Shown piece after piece: positions 27,439 to 38,298 of a DNA stretch of 64,000 nt (its first letter is position 1; every line of letters starts with the position of its first letter). This DNA is from JBBRVP01 sp038246785 (GTDB lineage Bacteria; Actinomycetota; Actinomycetes; Jiangellales; Jiangellaceae), in contig JBBRVP010000006.1 in NCBI GenBank assembly GCA_038246785.1, forward strand, positions 67,873 through 131,872, given 5' to 3'. A program made the translations under genes and the position numbers. A model generated the notes under the pieces. The model was not told the origin of the DNA. It made no database searches and worked only from the letters and a program-made list of their open reading frames with translations.

Positions 27439-28005
27439 TCAGTCGTCGCCAGGCATCTGCAGCGATCCGGTCCCCTGGTTGCAGCCTGGCGGCAGGGAGT
27501 TGCCGCTCACCGCGAAATCCTGGCAGCTGAGGAAACGCGCGTTGGCCTCTCCGAGAGCGAACGCCCCGGCCACCACGACCAGCACGGCGACCGCGGCCGC
27601 GAACCGGTCCCGCCGGCTCACCAGCTCGCGCACGTCCGGCAGAGCGACCAGGAGCAGCACCCAGCCCATGAGGGGTATCCCCAGCACGGTGATCACTGCG
27701 CCCGTCCAGAACACGGCCTGACCGCGGGCGCCCTGCTCGTGGCCGAACGCGAACGCGAGGGCGATCCATAGGCTTGGCAGCAGCAGCGCAGCCGCCATCC
27801 AGCGACGGATGGCGACTGCGCGCGATCGCAGCAGGACGACGATGAAGGACGCGGTCGCCGCCGCCCACAGGGCCAGCACCTGTGTGAAGAACACCTGATG
27901 CCAGGCGCCGAGCGTGAACGCCGGCCACCAGGCGAAGACCGACACGCTGACGGCCACGGCACCGACCAGGCGACGCGGCTGGCGGGCTCCGTTCGCTTGC
28001 TCCAC
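27439..28005 (-). CDS. four-TM membrane protein, 188 aa
   Basis: Unrecognised integral membrane protein. Hydrophobic segments lie around AVAVSVSVFAWWPAFTLGA, VLALWAAATASFIVVLL, MAAALLLPSLWIALAFAFG, AVITVLGIPLMGWVLLLVAL and AAVAVLVVVAGAFALGE, followed by a C-terminal outside domain with two cysteines (FLSCQDF and PPGCNQ) that could form a disulfide. Function unknown. It is transcribed alone between GuaB1 and the PEBP gene. Confidence 0.65.
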   Translation of the reverse strand: MEQANGARQPRRLVGAVAVSVSVFAWWPAFTLGAWHQVFFTQVLALWAAATASFIVVLLRSRAVAIRRWMAAALLLPSLWIALAFAFGHEQGARGQAVFWTGAVITVLGIPLMGWVLLLVALPDVRELVSRRDRFAAAVAVLVVVAGAFALGEANARFLSCQDFAVSGNSLPPGCNQGTGSLQMPGDD

Positions 28006-28042
28006 ACGCGCACTCTAGGCAGGGTCCTGAGCCCCCTGGCCG

Positions 28043-29482
28043 CTACCAGGACGTCGGCAGCGGCAGGCCCTCGGCGAACCCGGCCGGCCCTTGCAGCCCG
28101 AGCACGGCCCGCTCGTGGAGCGCCTCCAGGTCGCTCGCCCCGGCGTACGCGCACGCGCTGCGCACGCCGGCGGTGATGACGTCGAGCAGGTCCTCGACGC
28201 TGGGACGCGCCGGGTCGACGTGCATGCGCGCCGTCGAGATCCCCTCCTCGTAGAGCGCCTTGCGGGCCCGCTCGAACGGCGACTCGTCGGCCGTGCGCAG
28301 CGACACCGCGCGGGCCGAGGCCATGCCGTAGCTCTCCTTGTACGGCCGCCCCTCGGCGTCGTGCAGCAGGTCGCCGGGCGATTCGTTGGTGCCCGCGAAC
28401 CACGACCCGATCATCACGTTGGACGCGCCGGCGGCCAGCGCCAGCGCCACGTCGCGGGGGTGGCGTACGCCGCCGTCGGCCCAGGCGTGCGCCCCCAACC
28501 GGCGCGCCTCGGCGGCGCACTCGAGCACGGCCGACAGCTGCGGGCGGCCGACGCCGGTGGCCATCCGGGTCGTGCACATCGCGCCCGGCCCGACGCCGAC
28601 CTTGACGATGTCGGCGCCCGCCTCGACGAGGTCGCGGACCCCCTCGGCAGAGACGACGTTGCCGGCCACGACCGGCACCGGCGGACGCAAGGCCCGCACC
28701 TGGCGCAGCGCGTCGAGCATGCGCTCCTGGTGGCCGTGGGCGGTGTCCAGGACGAGCACGTCTACGCCGGACTCGAGCAGGCGAGCAGCGGTGGCCACCA
28801 CCTCGCCGCTCACGCCGAGCGCCGCCCCCACGCGCAGCCGGCCTCGCCCGTCGAGTGCCGGGCGGTACGTCGCCGCGCGAAGCGCTCCGGCCCTGGTGAG
28901 GATCCCGTGCAGCCTGCCGTCCGCGTCGAGCACCGGCGCCAGCCGGTGCCGGCCACCCTGCAGCGCGTCGAACGCCAGCCGCGGCGTGACGCCCTGCGGC
29001 AGCGTGAGCAGGTCCGGCGACATCACCGTCGCGAGCTGGGTGAAACGGTCGACCCCGGCGCAGTCCACCTCCGTGACCACGCCGACCGGGCGGCTTTCGC
29101 TGTCGATCACGACGAGCGCCCCGTGCGCCCGTTTGGGCAGCAGGGCGAGAGCCTCACCCACGGTGCTCGTCGGGCCGAGCGTGAGGGCGGTGTCGACGAC
29201 GAGGTCCCGCGACTTCACCCAGGCGACGACGTCGGCGACGACAGCGGCCGGGATGTCCTGCGGGATGACGGCCAGGCCGCCGCGGCGGGCCACCGTCTCC
29301 GCCATCCGCCGTCCGGCGACGGCGGTCATGTTGGCCACGACGACCGGGATCGTCGTGCCGCTGCCGTCGCGCGTGCCGAGGTCGACGTCGAAGCGAGAGG
29401 CGAGCGTGGAGCGCCGCGGCAGCATGAAGACGTCGGCGTAGGTCAGGTCGTGGGTGGGCGTGTGCCCGGGCAGGAACCGCAC
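28043..29482 (-). CDS. guaB1: GuaB1-type IMP dehydrogenase-related protein (GMP reductase), 479 aa
   Basis: IMPDH/GMPR family TIM barrel with an inserted CBS-domain pair (about residues 95-205; TVGEALALLPKRAHGALVVID and DGRLHGILTRAGALR). The catalytic-loop Cys is in GPGAMCTTRMATGVG. The N-terminus RFLPGHTPTHDLTYADVFMLP is that of actinobacterial GuaB1, shown in mycobacteria to act as GMP reductase (GMP to IMP with NADPH) rather than IMP dehydrogenase. GTG start at 29482. It stands 24 bp downstream of the ABC-F gene on the same strand. Confidence 0.92.
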   Translation of the reverse strand: MRFLPGHTPTHDLTYADVFMLPRRSTLASRFDVDLGTRDGSGTTIPVVVANMTAVAGRRMAETVARRGGLAVIPQDIPAAVVADVVAWVKSRDLVVDTALTLGPTSTVGEALALLPKRAHGALVVIDSESRPVGVVTEVDCAGVDRFTQLATVMSPDLLTLPQGVTPRLAFDALQGGRHRLAPVLDADGRLHGILTRAGALRAATYRPALDGRGRLRVGAALGVSGEVVATAARLLESGVDVLVLDTAHGHQERMLDALRQVRALRPPVPVVAGNVVSAEGVRDLVEAGADIVKVGVGPGAMCTTRMATGVGRPQLSAVLECAAEARRLGAHAWADGGVRHPRDVALALAAGASNVMIGSWFAGTNESPGDLLHDAEGRPYKESYGMASARAVSLRTADESPFERARKALYEEGISTARMHVDPARPSVEDLLDVITAGVRSACAYAGASDLEALHERAVLGLQGPAGFAEGLPLPTSW

Positions 29483-29506
29483 GGCCTCGACGCTAGCGGG
29501 CAGCCG

Positions 29507-31153
<1,647 letters not shown>

Positions 31154-31165
31154 GGGGTCGCGACG

Positions 31166-31384
31166 CTATCCCGCCCGGGCGCTGGGCAGCACGAGAGTCT
31201 CCAGCAGCCGCTGGGTGGACGCGCTGATCTCGCCGACCGCCGCGTCGAACGCCGCGCGGTTGCGCGCCGCCGGAGCGCGGAAGCCCGAGACCTTGCGGAC
31301 GTACTGCAGGGCGGCTGCGCGGACGTCGTCGTCGGTGACCGCGTCCTCGTACGGCGGGCGCAGCGTCTTGATGCTCCGGCACAT
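31166..31384 (-). CDS. DUF2277 family protein, 72 aa
   Basis: Short protein beginning MCRSIKTLRPP, the fixed N-terminus of DUF2277, with the helical core DVRAAALQYVRKVSGFRAP typical of the family. It may resemble a small DNA- or protein-binding helical domain, but no function is known. ATG at 31384 agrees with the family start; the frame extends further upstream without homology. It lies 12 bp upstream of the ABC-F start on the same strand. Confidence 0.88.
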   Translation of the reverse strand: MCRSIKTLRPPYEDAVTDDDVRAAALQYVRKVSGFRAPAARNRAAFDAAVGEISASTQRLLETLVLPSARAG

Positions 31385-31513
31385 GCGCCCAGGATGCCCG
31401 CGGCACACGGCACCGACCAAACCGGATGCCCGCACGGGTGGCGCAGCCGGGCCAACCCGTCGCAGACTGTCCGCAGGTCACGCACACCGGCTCGCACCCA
31501 GGGGAGCGATTCC

Positions 31514-32206
31514 ATGACCGATCTCGACCTGCGCACGCCCGACCTCCTGCCGGTGCTGTCGCGCGGCAAACACCGCAACCCCCGCTCGGGAGCCTGCTTC
31601 ATGGAGCTGGCCTCCTTCCTCGCCGGCGAGCGGTGGAGCGATCACCCGTCCTGCACCCACCCGCTGCTCGCGGCGTTGGCGCGCTCGGTCAACGACCACA
31701 CCTCCGATGCGGGACGTTCGCGGCTCGCGCCGCTGGTGCCTTCGGTGATCGGGCTGCGCAGCGACGACCTGCACGTCGACGTCCGCATCGCGCTTCGCGC
31801 CTCGCGCGCGGCGCTGCCCGTGGTCGCGGAGGAGCGCCAGCGAGTGATGGCGGTCTCGCTGCTGTCCGCCGAGCGGATGCTCGACGGCCTCGACGGGCGG
31901 CCGGTCGGCACCCTCGAGCCGGCCAGCGTCGAGGCGCTGGACAGCGCCCCGCTCGCGGCGCAGTGGGCTCGCCGGTTCTCCCGGCTCACCTCGACGCGGC
32001 CCAAGGGCTTCCGCAAGCACGCGGCGCCGGCCACGGTGGCCTACGCCGTCGACGGCATCGCCCGCGCCGCCGTGCCCGACACCGACGCAGCGCTCGCCGA
32101 TCTGCTGGAGGCGACCGTTGCCGAGTGCGTCGAGCTGGTGGGTGCGGGGCGGCCCCGCGTCGACACCGAGCAGTGGCAGGCGGCCTGCGCGCTGACGGTG
32201 CGCTGA
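31514..32206 (+). CDS. conserved hypothetical protein, 230 aa
   Basis: Not recognised by name. The N-terminus DLLPVLSRGKHRNPRSGACFMELASFLAGERWSD-type region contains a conserved-looking Cys and the phrase LAGERWSDHPSCTHPLLA, followed by an alpha-helical body (RSVNDHTSDAGRSRLAPLVP and SLLSAERMLDGLDG). No signal peptide or membrane segment. ATG at 31514 follows GGGGAG at 31501-31506. It ends 5 bp from the stop of the convergent HMG-CoA lyase gene. Confidence 0.7.
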   Translation: MTDLDLRTPDLLPVLSRGKHRNPRSGACFMELASFLAGERWSDHPSCTHPLLAALARSVNDHTSDAGRSRLAPLVPSVIGLRSDDLHVDVRIALRASRAALPVVAEERQRVMAVSLLSAERMLDGLDGRPVGTLEPASVEALDSAPLAAQWARRFSRLTSTRPKGFRKHAAPATVAYAVDGIARAAVPDTDAALADLLEATVAECVELVGAGRPRVDTEQWQAACALTVR

Positions 32207-32211
32207 GCCCT

Positions 32212-33114
32212 TCAGCGCCGGGGCGGCCACCAGCCGGCACGCCCCAGCAGCGCCGGCGGCCTGTCCTTGCCGAGCTCGCCGCAGATCCACGCGCCGGCCG
32301 CGGCCACCGCCATGGCATCGACGCCGGTCGGGTAGCCGCTGCGCTCCAGCGCGTAGCCGAGGTCCTCGGTGGCGATGTTGCCGGTGGCGTTGGGGGCGAA
32401 CGGGCAGCCGCCGATGCCTCCGGCGCTCGCGTCGAGCACCCGCACGCCGGCGTCGGCTGCGGCGAGCGCGTTGGCGTACCCGGTGTTGCGGGTGTTGTGG
32501 AAGTGCGCGCGCAGCGCCACCCCCGGGGCGGCGTCGCGGGCGCCCGCGACGAGCGCGCGCACCTGCACCGGCACGGCCACCCCGATGGTGTCGGCGAGCG
32601 CGATTTCATCCGGCGCTCCGGCGGCGACGTCGGCCACCACCCGCAGCGTCCGCTCGGGCGCGACCTCGCCGTCGAACGGGCAGCCGAACGCAGCCGAGAC
32701 CGTCACCGAGGTGCGCAGCCCGCCGGCCCGGGCCGCCGCGACGATCTCCAACGCTGCGTCGACGAGCTCGGCGGCCGAGGCACCCTGGTTGGCCCGGGCG
32801 AAGGAGTCGGTCGTGATGACGACGACGTTGACCTCGTCGACGCCCGCCGCCAGCGCCCGGTCCAGGCCGCGCCGGTTGAGCACAAGCCCGATGAAGGACA
32901 CCGCCGCGGTGCGCGGCACCGCGGCCATGACCGCCTCGGCGTCGGCCATCTGCGGGACCCGCGCTGGGTGGGCGAAGGACACCGCCTCGATGCGGCGTAC
33001 GCCGGCGGCCACGGCCCGCTCGATGAGCTCGACCTTGGTCTGCGTCGGCAGCAGCGTGGCCTCGTTCTGCAGGCCGTCGCGGGGGGCGACCTCGACGATC
33101 TCGACAGCCGGCAT
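32212..33114 (-). CDS. hydroxymethylglutaryl-CoA lyase family protein, 300 aa
   Basis: DRE-TIM metallolyase that splits (S)-HMG-CoA or a related acyl-CoA into acetyl-CoA and a keto product, acting in leucine or isoprenoid-related catabolism. Visible: EVAPRDGLQNE (metal Asp and catalytic Arg), FHNTRNTGYANAL (metal His residues), and GGIGGCPFAPNATGNIATED with the catalytic Cys. Length matches the bacterial enzyme. ATG at 33114 is taken because homology begins there. No leucine-degradation partners are adjacent. Confidence 0.93.
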   Translation of the reverse strand: MPAVEIVEVAPRDGLQNEATLLPTQTKVELIERAVAAGVRRIEAVSFAHPARVPQMADAEAVMAAVPRTAAVSFIGLVLNRRGLDRALAAGVDEVNVVVITTDSFARANQGASAAELVDAALEIVAAARAGGLRTSVTVSAAFGCPFDGEVAPERTLRVVADVAAGAPDEIALADTIGVAVPVQVRALVAGARDAAPGVALRAHFHNTRNTGYANALAAADAGVRVLDASAGGIGGCPFAPNATGNIATEDLGYALERSGYPTGVDAMAVAAAGAWICGELGKDRPPALLGRAGWWPPRR

Positions 33115-33175
33115 GGGCAGCACTCTGCCACGCCGAGCGGGCCTCATCCCGTCCGCGTCTCACCCGATCGCGACG

Positions 33176-34183
33176 TTACGACGCAGCGCCGCCGTGGTGC
33201 GCGAGCAGCGTGCCGGCGAGGTCGCGGCTGGCGTCTGCCAGGGTTGCCGGCTCCATGACGTAGGCGTCGGGGCCGGCCGTGATGAGCACCAGCCCGAGCC
33301 GCTGCGCCACCGGTGGCAGCAGCTCGGCGCGCAGCTTGACGTCGGCCTCGTCCTCCTGCACCACCTCGACCCGTTCGGCGAAACGCTCGACGGCCCACCG
33401 GCGGTCCTGGGGCACAACGAGCTCGACCGCAGTGACGGCGCGGTTGGCGGCCACCAGCGCGTCGAGGTCGTCCGGCGGGTCGAAGGTCTCGGCGAGGACG
33501 TCCACCGACGTGATGCCCGAGACCAGGTACGTGCGCAGCCGCCGCCGCTCGTCGGGCGGGCCTGCATCGAGCTCCCAGCCCCGGCGGGTGTGGACGAGCC
33601 GGTAGGGCTCGACGACCCGTCCGGCGGTGCCCGGGCGCCAGGCCCGCGCATAGCCCAGCCGTACCCGGCGGTGCTCGGAGACCGCCCGGGCGAGCTCCCG
33701 GGCCACGGCCGGCCGGGTGCTCACGGCCGGGTCGGCGGCGGCGCCCTCGGTGCCGGTCTCGACCGGGAGCAAGGACACCTCGAGCGCGTGGACGGCGTCC
33801 GCGAGCCCGGCGTTGGCCGGCTCCAGTGCCAGCAGCGCGGTGCCCGCCTGGTGCAACGCGGCCAGCTCGGCGGCCGAGACGTGCTCGACCCCGAGCTCAC
33901 GCTCGGGCCGGGCCGAGGTCACCCGCAGCACGTCCGCCGTCTGCGGGTCGTCGTCGCCGTCGCCACCGACGAACTCGACCACCGGCTGCGACCAGCTCTC
34001 GATGCCGTACTCCACGAGGTCGACGCGGTAGTAGGCGAGCACCGTGTCGCGCAACTGCTCGGCGTCGACGCCGAGCTCGCCCGCCAGCACGCTCAGCGGC
34101 AGGCCGTCGGGGTGGTGAGCGAGGACGTCGAGCACCTGGGGGAGCCCGACCACCCGCCGCAGGTAGCGGCTCGGCCCGCTCAC
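33176..34183 (-). CDS. WYL-domain transcriptional regulator, 335 aa
   Basis: PafC-like: an N-terminal winged helix (YLRRVVGLPQVLDVLAHHPDG, LSVLAGELGVDAEQLRDTVL) followed by a WYL domain with VSEHRRVRLGYARAWRPG and VVEPYRLVHTRRGWELDAG, then a C-terminal WCX-type extension. WYL domains sense nucleic acid or nucleotide ligands; in mycobacteria the PafB-PafC pair drives the LexA-independent DNA-damage response. GTG at 34183 overlaps the upstream gene's stop (GTGA), consistent with a heterodimer. The usual pafBC surroundings (Tat, proteasome accessory genes) are absent. Confidence 0.88.
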   Translation of the reverse strand: MSGPSRYLRRVVGLPQVLDVLAHHPDGLPLSVLAGELGVDAEQLRDTVLAYYRVDLVEYGIESWSQPVVEFVGGDGDDDPQTADVLRVTSARPERELGVEHVSAAELAALHQAGTALLALEPANAGLADAVHALEVSLLPVETGTEGAAADPAVSTRPAVARELARAVSEHRRVRLGYARAWRPGTAGRVVEPYRLVHTRRGWELDAGPPDERRRLRTYLVSGITSVDVLAETFDPPDDLDALVAANRAVTAVELVVPQDRRWAVERFAERVEVVQEDEADVKLRAELLPPVAQRLGLVLITAGPDAYVMEPATLADASRDLAGTLLAHHGGAAS

Positions 34184-35118
34184 GCCGAACCGCCTGCGAT
34201 CGCAGTCAGCTCGTCGAGCACCTCGCGGCGCACCTCGTCGGGTCCCACCAGCCGCACGCGCAGCCCGAGCTCGTAGAGCCGCCAGCGGAACGCCGCCCGG
34301 TGTGTGACACGGAAGGTCAGCCGCACGTCATCGCCCTCCCCGGCCGCGGTGGTCGGCGGTCCGAGCAGGTGCTCGACGAGACTGCGGTGCTCGGGCGAAC
34401 TGGCCACGACCACGTCGACCGGCGGATCGACCCGCCACGACAGCGGGTCGAGTCCGCTGCGCGGGGCGTCGGGCGCCGGCTCGGCGGTGCCGGGGTGCTC
34501 CAGCACAACCCCTGCCATCCGGCCGACCACAAACTCCTTGACGAGCGCGGAGCCCTCCTCCCGCCCGCGCAGGTACCACCCCGAGGGGCCTGGGTGCACG
34601 GCGTACGGGTGCACGACGCGAACCACCTCCTTGTAGCCGAAGTGCAGCAGGCAGTGCCGGGACACCGCGCGCAGCACGCCGTCGAGCGCGGGTGGCGAGT
34701 CCGCGTCAACGACGCCCGTGGGTGCGGCGGCCGGTCGGGCCCCGGGGGTGCCCAGCTGCGCTGCCAGCGCCGGACGCCCGGCTGCCACGGCCGCCCGCAC
34801 GAGCTCGGCGCGTTGGGCGGGCGACAGGGCGACCTGCAGCCGGTTGTCCCGGGCGCGCAGGCGGTAGCGTCCGGCCTCGCCGGCGGGCGCGACGTTGCGG
34901 ATGTCCCAGCCCTGCCGGTTCAGCTGCTCGAGGTCGCGGTTGAGCATCCGCTTGGCGTCCTCGGCCGCTGCCGTGCGGTAGCCGCCGACCTGGACCAGTC
35001 GCTGCGTCGGCACCGGTGCGTCGCTCGCCGCGAGCAGGGTGAGCAGGCGGACGACCCGCTCGGTGGGGGAGAGTTGGTCCCGGCCGCCGGCCGTTGCGCG
35101 GCGCTGTGGACGGCTCAT
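34180..35118 (-). CDS. WYL-domain transcriptional regulator, 312 aa
   Basis: PafB-like partner of the next gene: N-terminal HTH (SPTERVVRLLTLLAASDAPV, YRTAAAEDAKRMLNRDLEQL), WYL domain with LHFGYKEVVRVVHPYAVHP and GWYLRGREEG, and a C-terminal WCX region. ATG at 35118 overlaps the glycosyltransferase stop (ATGA), so three genes are coupled. A role in DNA-damage or stress regulation is inferred from the mycobacterial pair and is not shown for this copy. Confidence 0.88.
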   Translation of the reverse strand: MSRPQRRATAGGRDQLSPTERVVRLLTLLAASDAPVPTQRLVQVGGYRTAAAEDAKRMLNRDLEQLNRQGWDIRNVAPAGEAGRYRLRARDNRLQVALSPAQRAELVRAAVAAGRPALAAQLGTPGARPAAAPTGVVDADSPPALDGVLRAVSRHCLLHFGYKEVVRVVHPYAVHPGPSGWYLRGREEGSALVKEFVVGRMAGVVLEHPGTAEPAPDAPRSGLDPLSWRVDPPVDVVVASSPEHRSLVEHLLGPPTTAAGEGDDVRLTFRVTHRAAFRWRLYELGLRVRLVGPDEVRREVLDELTAIAGGSA

Positions 35119-36557
35119 CCGACCAGGGCGCCCCGCTTGAGCAGGGCGAACAGGTCGGCGTACTGGATGAGGTGGCGGTCGCCGAGGAACGCGTCCTGGA
35201 CGCGCTGGCGGGCCGCGAGGCCCATCCGCTCGGCAAGCCCCTCGTCCTCGAGTAGCCGGCGCAGAGCCACCGCGACGGCCTTCAGGTCGCTGGGATCGTG
35301 CAGCAGCAGCCCCTCGCGGCCGTCGGCGATCTGGTCGACGATCCCGCCGACGGCGCTGGCGACGAGTGGGCGCCACTTCCACATCGCCTCGGTGACCGTG
35401 AGGCCGAAGCCCTCCATGAGGCTCTTCTGCACGACCACGGCGGCCCGCCGCTGCAGGGCGTTGACGATGACCGCGTTCTCGTCGGCGTCGTCCATCGGCA
35501 CGCAGACCAGGTGCACCCTCTCCTGCAGCCGCCAGCTCAGCGCCCGCCATAGCCCCACGCAGTCGGCGAGCACGGCGGCGCCCTCCGGGTCGTCGCTGAC
35601 CCCGGCGACGTCGGGCCCGGCGAGCACGAGGTGCACGTCGTCGGGTGGGTCGAGGTGCTCGGTGAACGCGCGCAGCACGCCCTGCATGTCCTTGAGCTTG
35701 TCCCAGCGGCTGACCTGCAGGATGTAGCGCGCGTCCGTCGGCACCGGGTCGCCGTCGACCAGCAGGTCGGTATGGTGCCGCACCTCGCCGCCGGAGCCGT
35801 CGCGCCGGGTGAAGGCGACCGTCGCGGCGGTGCCGTCGTGGCCGATGACGCCGACCCGGCGCAGGATCGACTTCACCTGCTGCGGTCCGAGCGCGACGTT
35901 CTTCAAGGCGAAGGGGTCGATCGACGGCGGGATCATCCACAGCCGCTCCGAGGGCACCCAGGAGGGGGCGTACTGCCGCCGGGTGAAGATGAAGCCCTGC
36001 GCGCGCTGGGTGTAGCGGCGGAGGAACTCCCAGCCGGCTTCGCTCAGCGGGTGCGCGTCGTCACGGCCGATGTGGCAGCGCCACACCACGTGCGCGCCGG
36101 TGCCGAGCAGGCCCTCGACGAGGCCGGCGGTCTGCGGGTCGTGCAGCAGGACGACGTCGCCGGGGCGCACCCGCTCGGCCATGGTCGCCAGGTTGGCGTC
36201 GAGCACCTCCTGGTAGTGGGCGTGCTCGGCCGCTCCCAGCAGCCCACCGTCGCCGGGGTCGCCGTGCAGGAAGTTGTGCAGCCGCTTGGTGAGGGCGAAG
36301 AACTCCGGGTCGCCGTCGAGGACCAGCCAGCGAGTGTCGACCCCCGCTCCGCGGCCGTACGCCAGCAGCGTCTGCAGCATCTCCGCGACGCCGCCGCCAT
36401 GAGCGGTGGCGTTGACGTTCCACACCGCGTGGTCGCCGAGCACGTCGCGGGCCTGCGCCGCGGCGGTGGCCAGCCGACCGGTGCGCTCGGGGGTGAGCAG
36501 GGCGACGAGCCGCTCGAGCGGCACGGGGCTGATGTCGACGTCCTGCATGGGCGCCAT
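35115..36557 (-). CDS. GT4 glycosyltransferase, trehalose-synthase (TreT)-like, 480 aa
   Basis: Two-domain GT-B enzyme. The N-terminal half has VWNVNATAHGGGVAEML (acceptor/Gly-rich loop), WRCHIGRDDAHP (catalytic His region) and the C-terminal half YILQVSRWDKLKDMQGVL, VVVQKSLMEGFGLTVTEAMWK (E-x7-E nucleotide-sugar binding) and LLLHDPSDL. It most resembles TreT, which makes trehalose from NDP-glucose and glucose, but a different acceptor is possible. It heads the three-gene unit with the WYL pair. The alternative start MQDV at 36548 is equally acceptable. Confidence 0.82.
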   Translation of the reverse strand: MAPMQDVDISPVPLERLVALLTPERTGRLATAAAQARDVLGDHAVWNVNATAHGGGVAEMLQTLLAYGRGAGVDTRWLVLDGDPEFFALTKRLHNFLHGDPGDGGLLGAAEHAHYQEVLDANLATMAERVRPGDVVLLHDPQTAGLVEGLLGTGAHVVWRCHIGRDDAHPLSEAGWEFLRRYTQRAQGFIFTRRQYAPSWVPSERLWMIPPSIDPFALKNVALGPQQVKSILRRVGVIGHDGTAATVAFTRRDGSGGEVRHHTDLLVDGDPVPTDARYILQVSRWDKLKDMQGVLRAFTEHLDPPDDVHLVLAGPDVAGVSDDPEGAAVLADCVGLWRALSWRLQERVHLVCVPMDDADENAVIVNALQRRAAVVVQKSLMEGFGLTVTEAMWKWRPLVASAVGGIVDQIADGREGLLLHDPSDLKAVAVALRRLLEDEGLAERMGLAARQRVQDAFLGDRHLIQYADLFALLKRGALVG

Positions 36558-36597
36558 CGTGCCGGGTCCGGGCCTGGCTGGATACGCCTCGAACGGA

Positions 36598-38286
36598 TCA
36601 GGTCGTGAGCCGCTCGACGTGGCGCAAGGCGAGGACGCTGTCGTCGTGCTCGTCGAGCACCGCGGTCTCGAAGCGCGCCGTAGCCTTGCGCCCGCGCAGC
36701 TCGAGCTGGCCGAGCCCGTTGCCGTAGGTCGGTCCGTACGTCACCTCCCACGACACGCCGAGGGGCGCGAGCCGGGCGGAGCGGCGCAGCGTCCGGCCGA
36801 GCCTCCGGGCGGCACGGGTGTGCGCGAAACGGAACATCCGCCTCGCCGACCGGGGAAAGGCGTTGCGCAGCGGCGAGCTCGTCAGCTGCACGACCGCAGC
36901 CCGTACCGGCAGCGACGGCGGAAAGCGCAACGGCGCGACGTAGCTGTGGTGCACGTCGCCCGACAGCAGCACGACGCTTGCCGGCGGCTCACCGTGACGG
37001 CCGGCCGCGACCTCGCCGAGCCGGGCGACGAGCCGGCGGAACGAGTCCTCGAAGGCTGGCCAGTGCTCGAGGTCGATCGCCTGCCGGAGGCGTTCGGCGT
37101 ACGCCGCGGCGCGGCGTCCCCACGCCGCGGAGCTGGCCAGCGCCTCGTCCCAGGCCTCCAGGTCGTGGATCGCCGGCTCGAGCACGACCGGCAGGGACGC
37201 TGCGACGAGCAGGTGGTCGACGTCGCCGGTGAGCTGAGAGTCGACGAAGTCCCACTCGTAGGCGCTGAGCATCTCCCGGCGCTGGTCGTCGAGCAGCCGG
37301 CCGGAGCGGGTGTCCACGACCACGAGCCTCGTGCGCCCGAGGTGGCGCACGTAGGAGAACATCGAGGGGTTGGCCGAGTTGACGTCCCGGTCGGCCCGCG
37401 CGGCGAAGTCCCGCAGCGCCGCGGTCAGGTCACCGTCGCCGCGCGCCTGCTGCCACAGCTCGTCGCGGTCGAGCCGGCCGGGCGCGAGGTTGCCGACGTG
37501 CTGGTAGACCCAGTAGGACATGTAGGCGCCGCTGATCCGCGCGGGCCACCAGGGAGTGCGCGCCATCTGCTCGCGCCAGGTCTGCGAGGTGTTCCAGTCG
37601 TCGCGCACGTCATGGTCGTCGAAGATCATCGTGGTCGGCACGGTCGAGAGCAGCCAGCGGACCTCGGGGTCGTCCCAGCTCTCGTGATAGAGCCAGGTGT
37701 ACTCCTCGAAGTCGGCGACCTCGCCGCGCGGCTCGCTGTCGGCGCCGCGCCGCTCGACCTGCCGCTCGCGGATGGTCGGCGACATGCCCTCGTCGGCGTA
37801 GACCTGGTCGCCGAGCATCATGAGCAGGTCGGGGAGGCGGCGACCGGCGCGGCAGGCGCGGGCGAGGGCGACCAATGCGTCGACGCCGACGCCGTCCGGG
37901 CTCTCGTCGACGGCCAGCGTGTAGGGCTTGGTGTGTGGCCGGTCGACGCGGCAGGAGCCGAAGACGATGTCCAGTGTGTCCTGCGGCGCGTCCTCACCGG
38001 TCAGGGTGCGGATCACCGGAGGCGGGTGCTCGTCGCCGGGCAGGGGCCAGACCACGGTGCCGTCGAGCTCGACGGCGTACGGCGCCTCGCTACCCGGCGG
38101 GAGGCCCTCCACCACGACGAGCGCGTAGGAGTGCCCGGCCACCTCGAACGTCCGCGCGGAGGCCGAGACCTCGCCGGCGCGGACGGCGACCCGGCCCGGC
38201 CGGGTCGTCTCGACCCACACGGTCGCCGTCGTGTCGTCGGCATGGCGCAGCATCGGGCCCAGGACCAGCGAGGGGGCGTCCGGCAC
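36598..38286 (-). CDS. PhoD-like alkaline phosphatase D family metallophosphatase, 562 aa
   Basis: N-terminal fibronectin-like PhoD_N region (LVLGPMLRHADDTTATVWVE) and a central metallophosphoesterase: GSCRVDRPHT, LMMLGDQVYADE, FDDHDVRDDWNTS, and later VVLLSGDVHHSY, the metal ligand series of the family. No Tat signal is seen, so it may act in the cytoplasm, unlike classic secreted PhoD. C-terminal 90 residues are beta-rich. Substrate unknown (phosphate mono- or diesters). It starts 12 bp beyond the stop of the DNA alkylation repair gene. Confidence 0.88.
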   Translation of the reverse strand: MPDAPSLVLGPMLRHADDTTATVWVETTRPGRVAVRAGEVSASARTFEVAGHSYALVVVEGLPPGSEAPYAVELDGTVVWPLPGDEHPPPVIRTLTGEDAPQDTLDIVFGSCRVDRPHTKPYTLAVDESPDGVGVDALVALARACRAGRRLPDLLMMLGDQVYADEGMSPTIRERQVERRGADSEPRGEVADFEEYTWLYHESWDDPEVRWLLSTVPTTMIFDDHDVRDDWNTSQTWREQMARTPWWPARISGAYMSYWVYQHVGNLAPGRLDRDELWQQARGDGDLTAALRDFAARADRDVNSANPSMFSYVRHLGRTRLVVVDTRSGRLLDDQRREMLSAYEWDFVDSQLTGDVDHLLVAASLPVVLEPAIHDLEAWDEALASSAAWGRRAAAYAERLRQAIDLEHWPAFEDSFRRLVARLGEVAAGRHGEPPASVVLLSGDVHHSYVAPLRFPPSLPVRAAVVQLTSSPLRNAFPRSARRMFRFAHTRAARRLGRTLRRSARLAPLGVSWEVTYGPTYGNGLGQLELRGRKATARFETAVLDEHDDSVLALRHVERLTT

Positions 38287-38298
38287 GGGCCTACCTTC

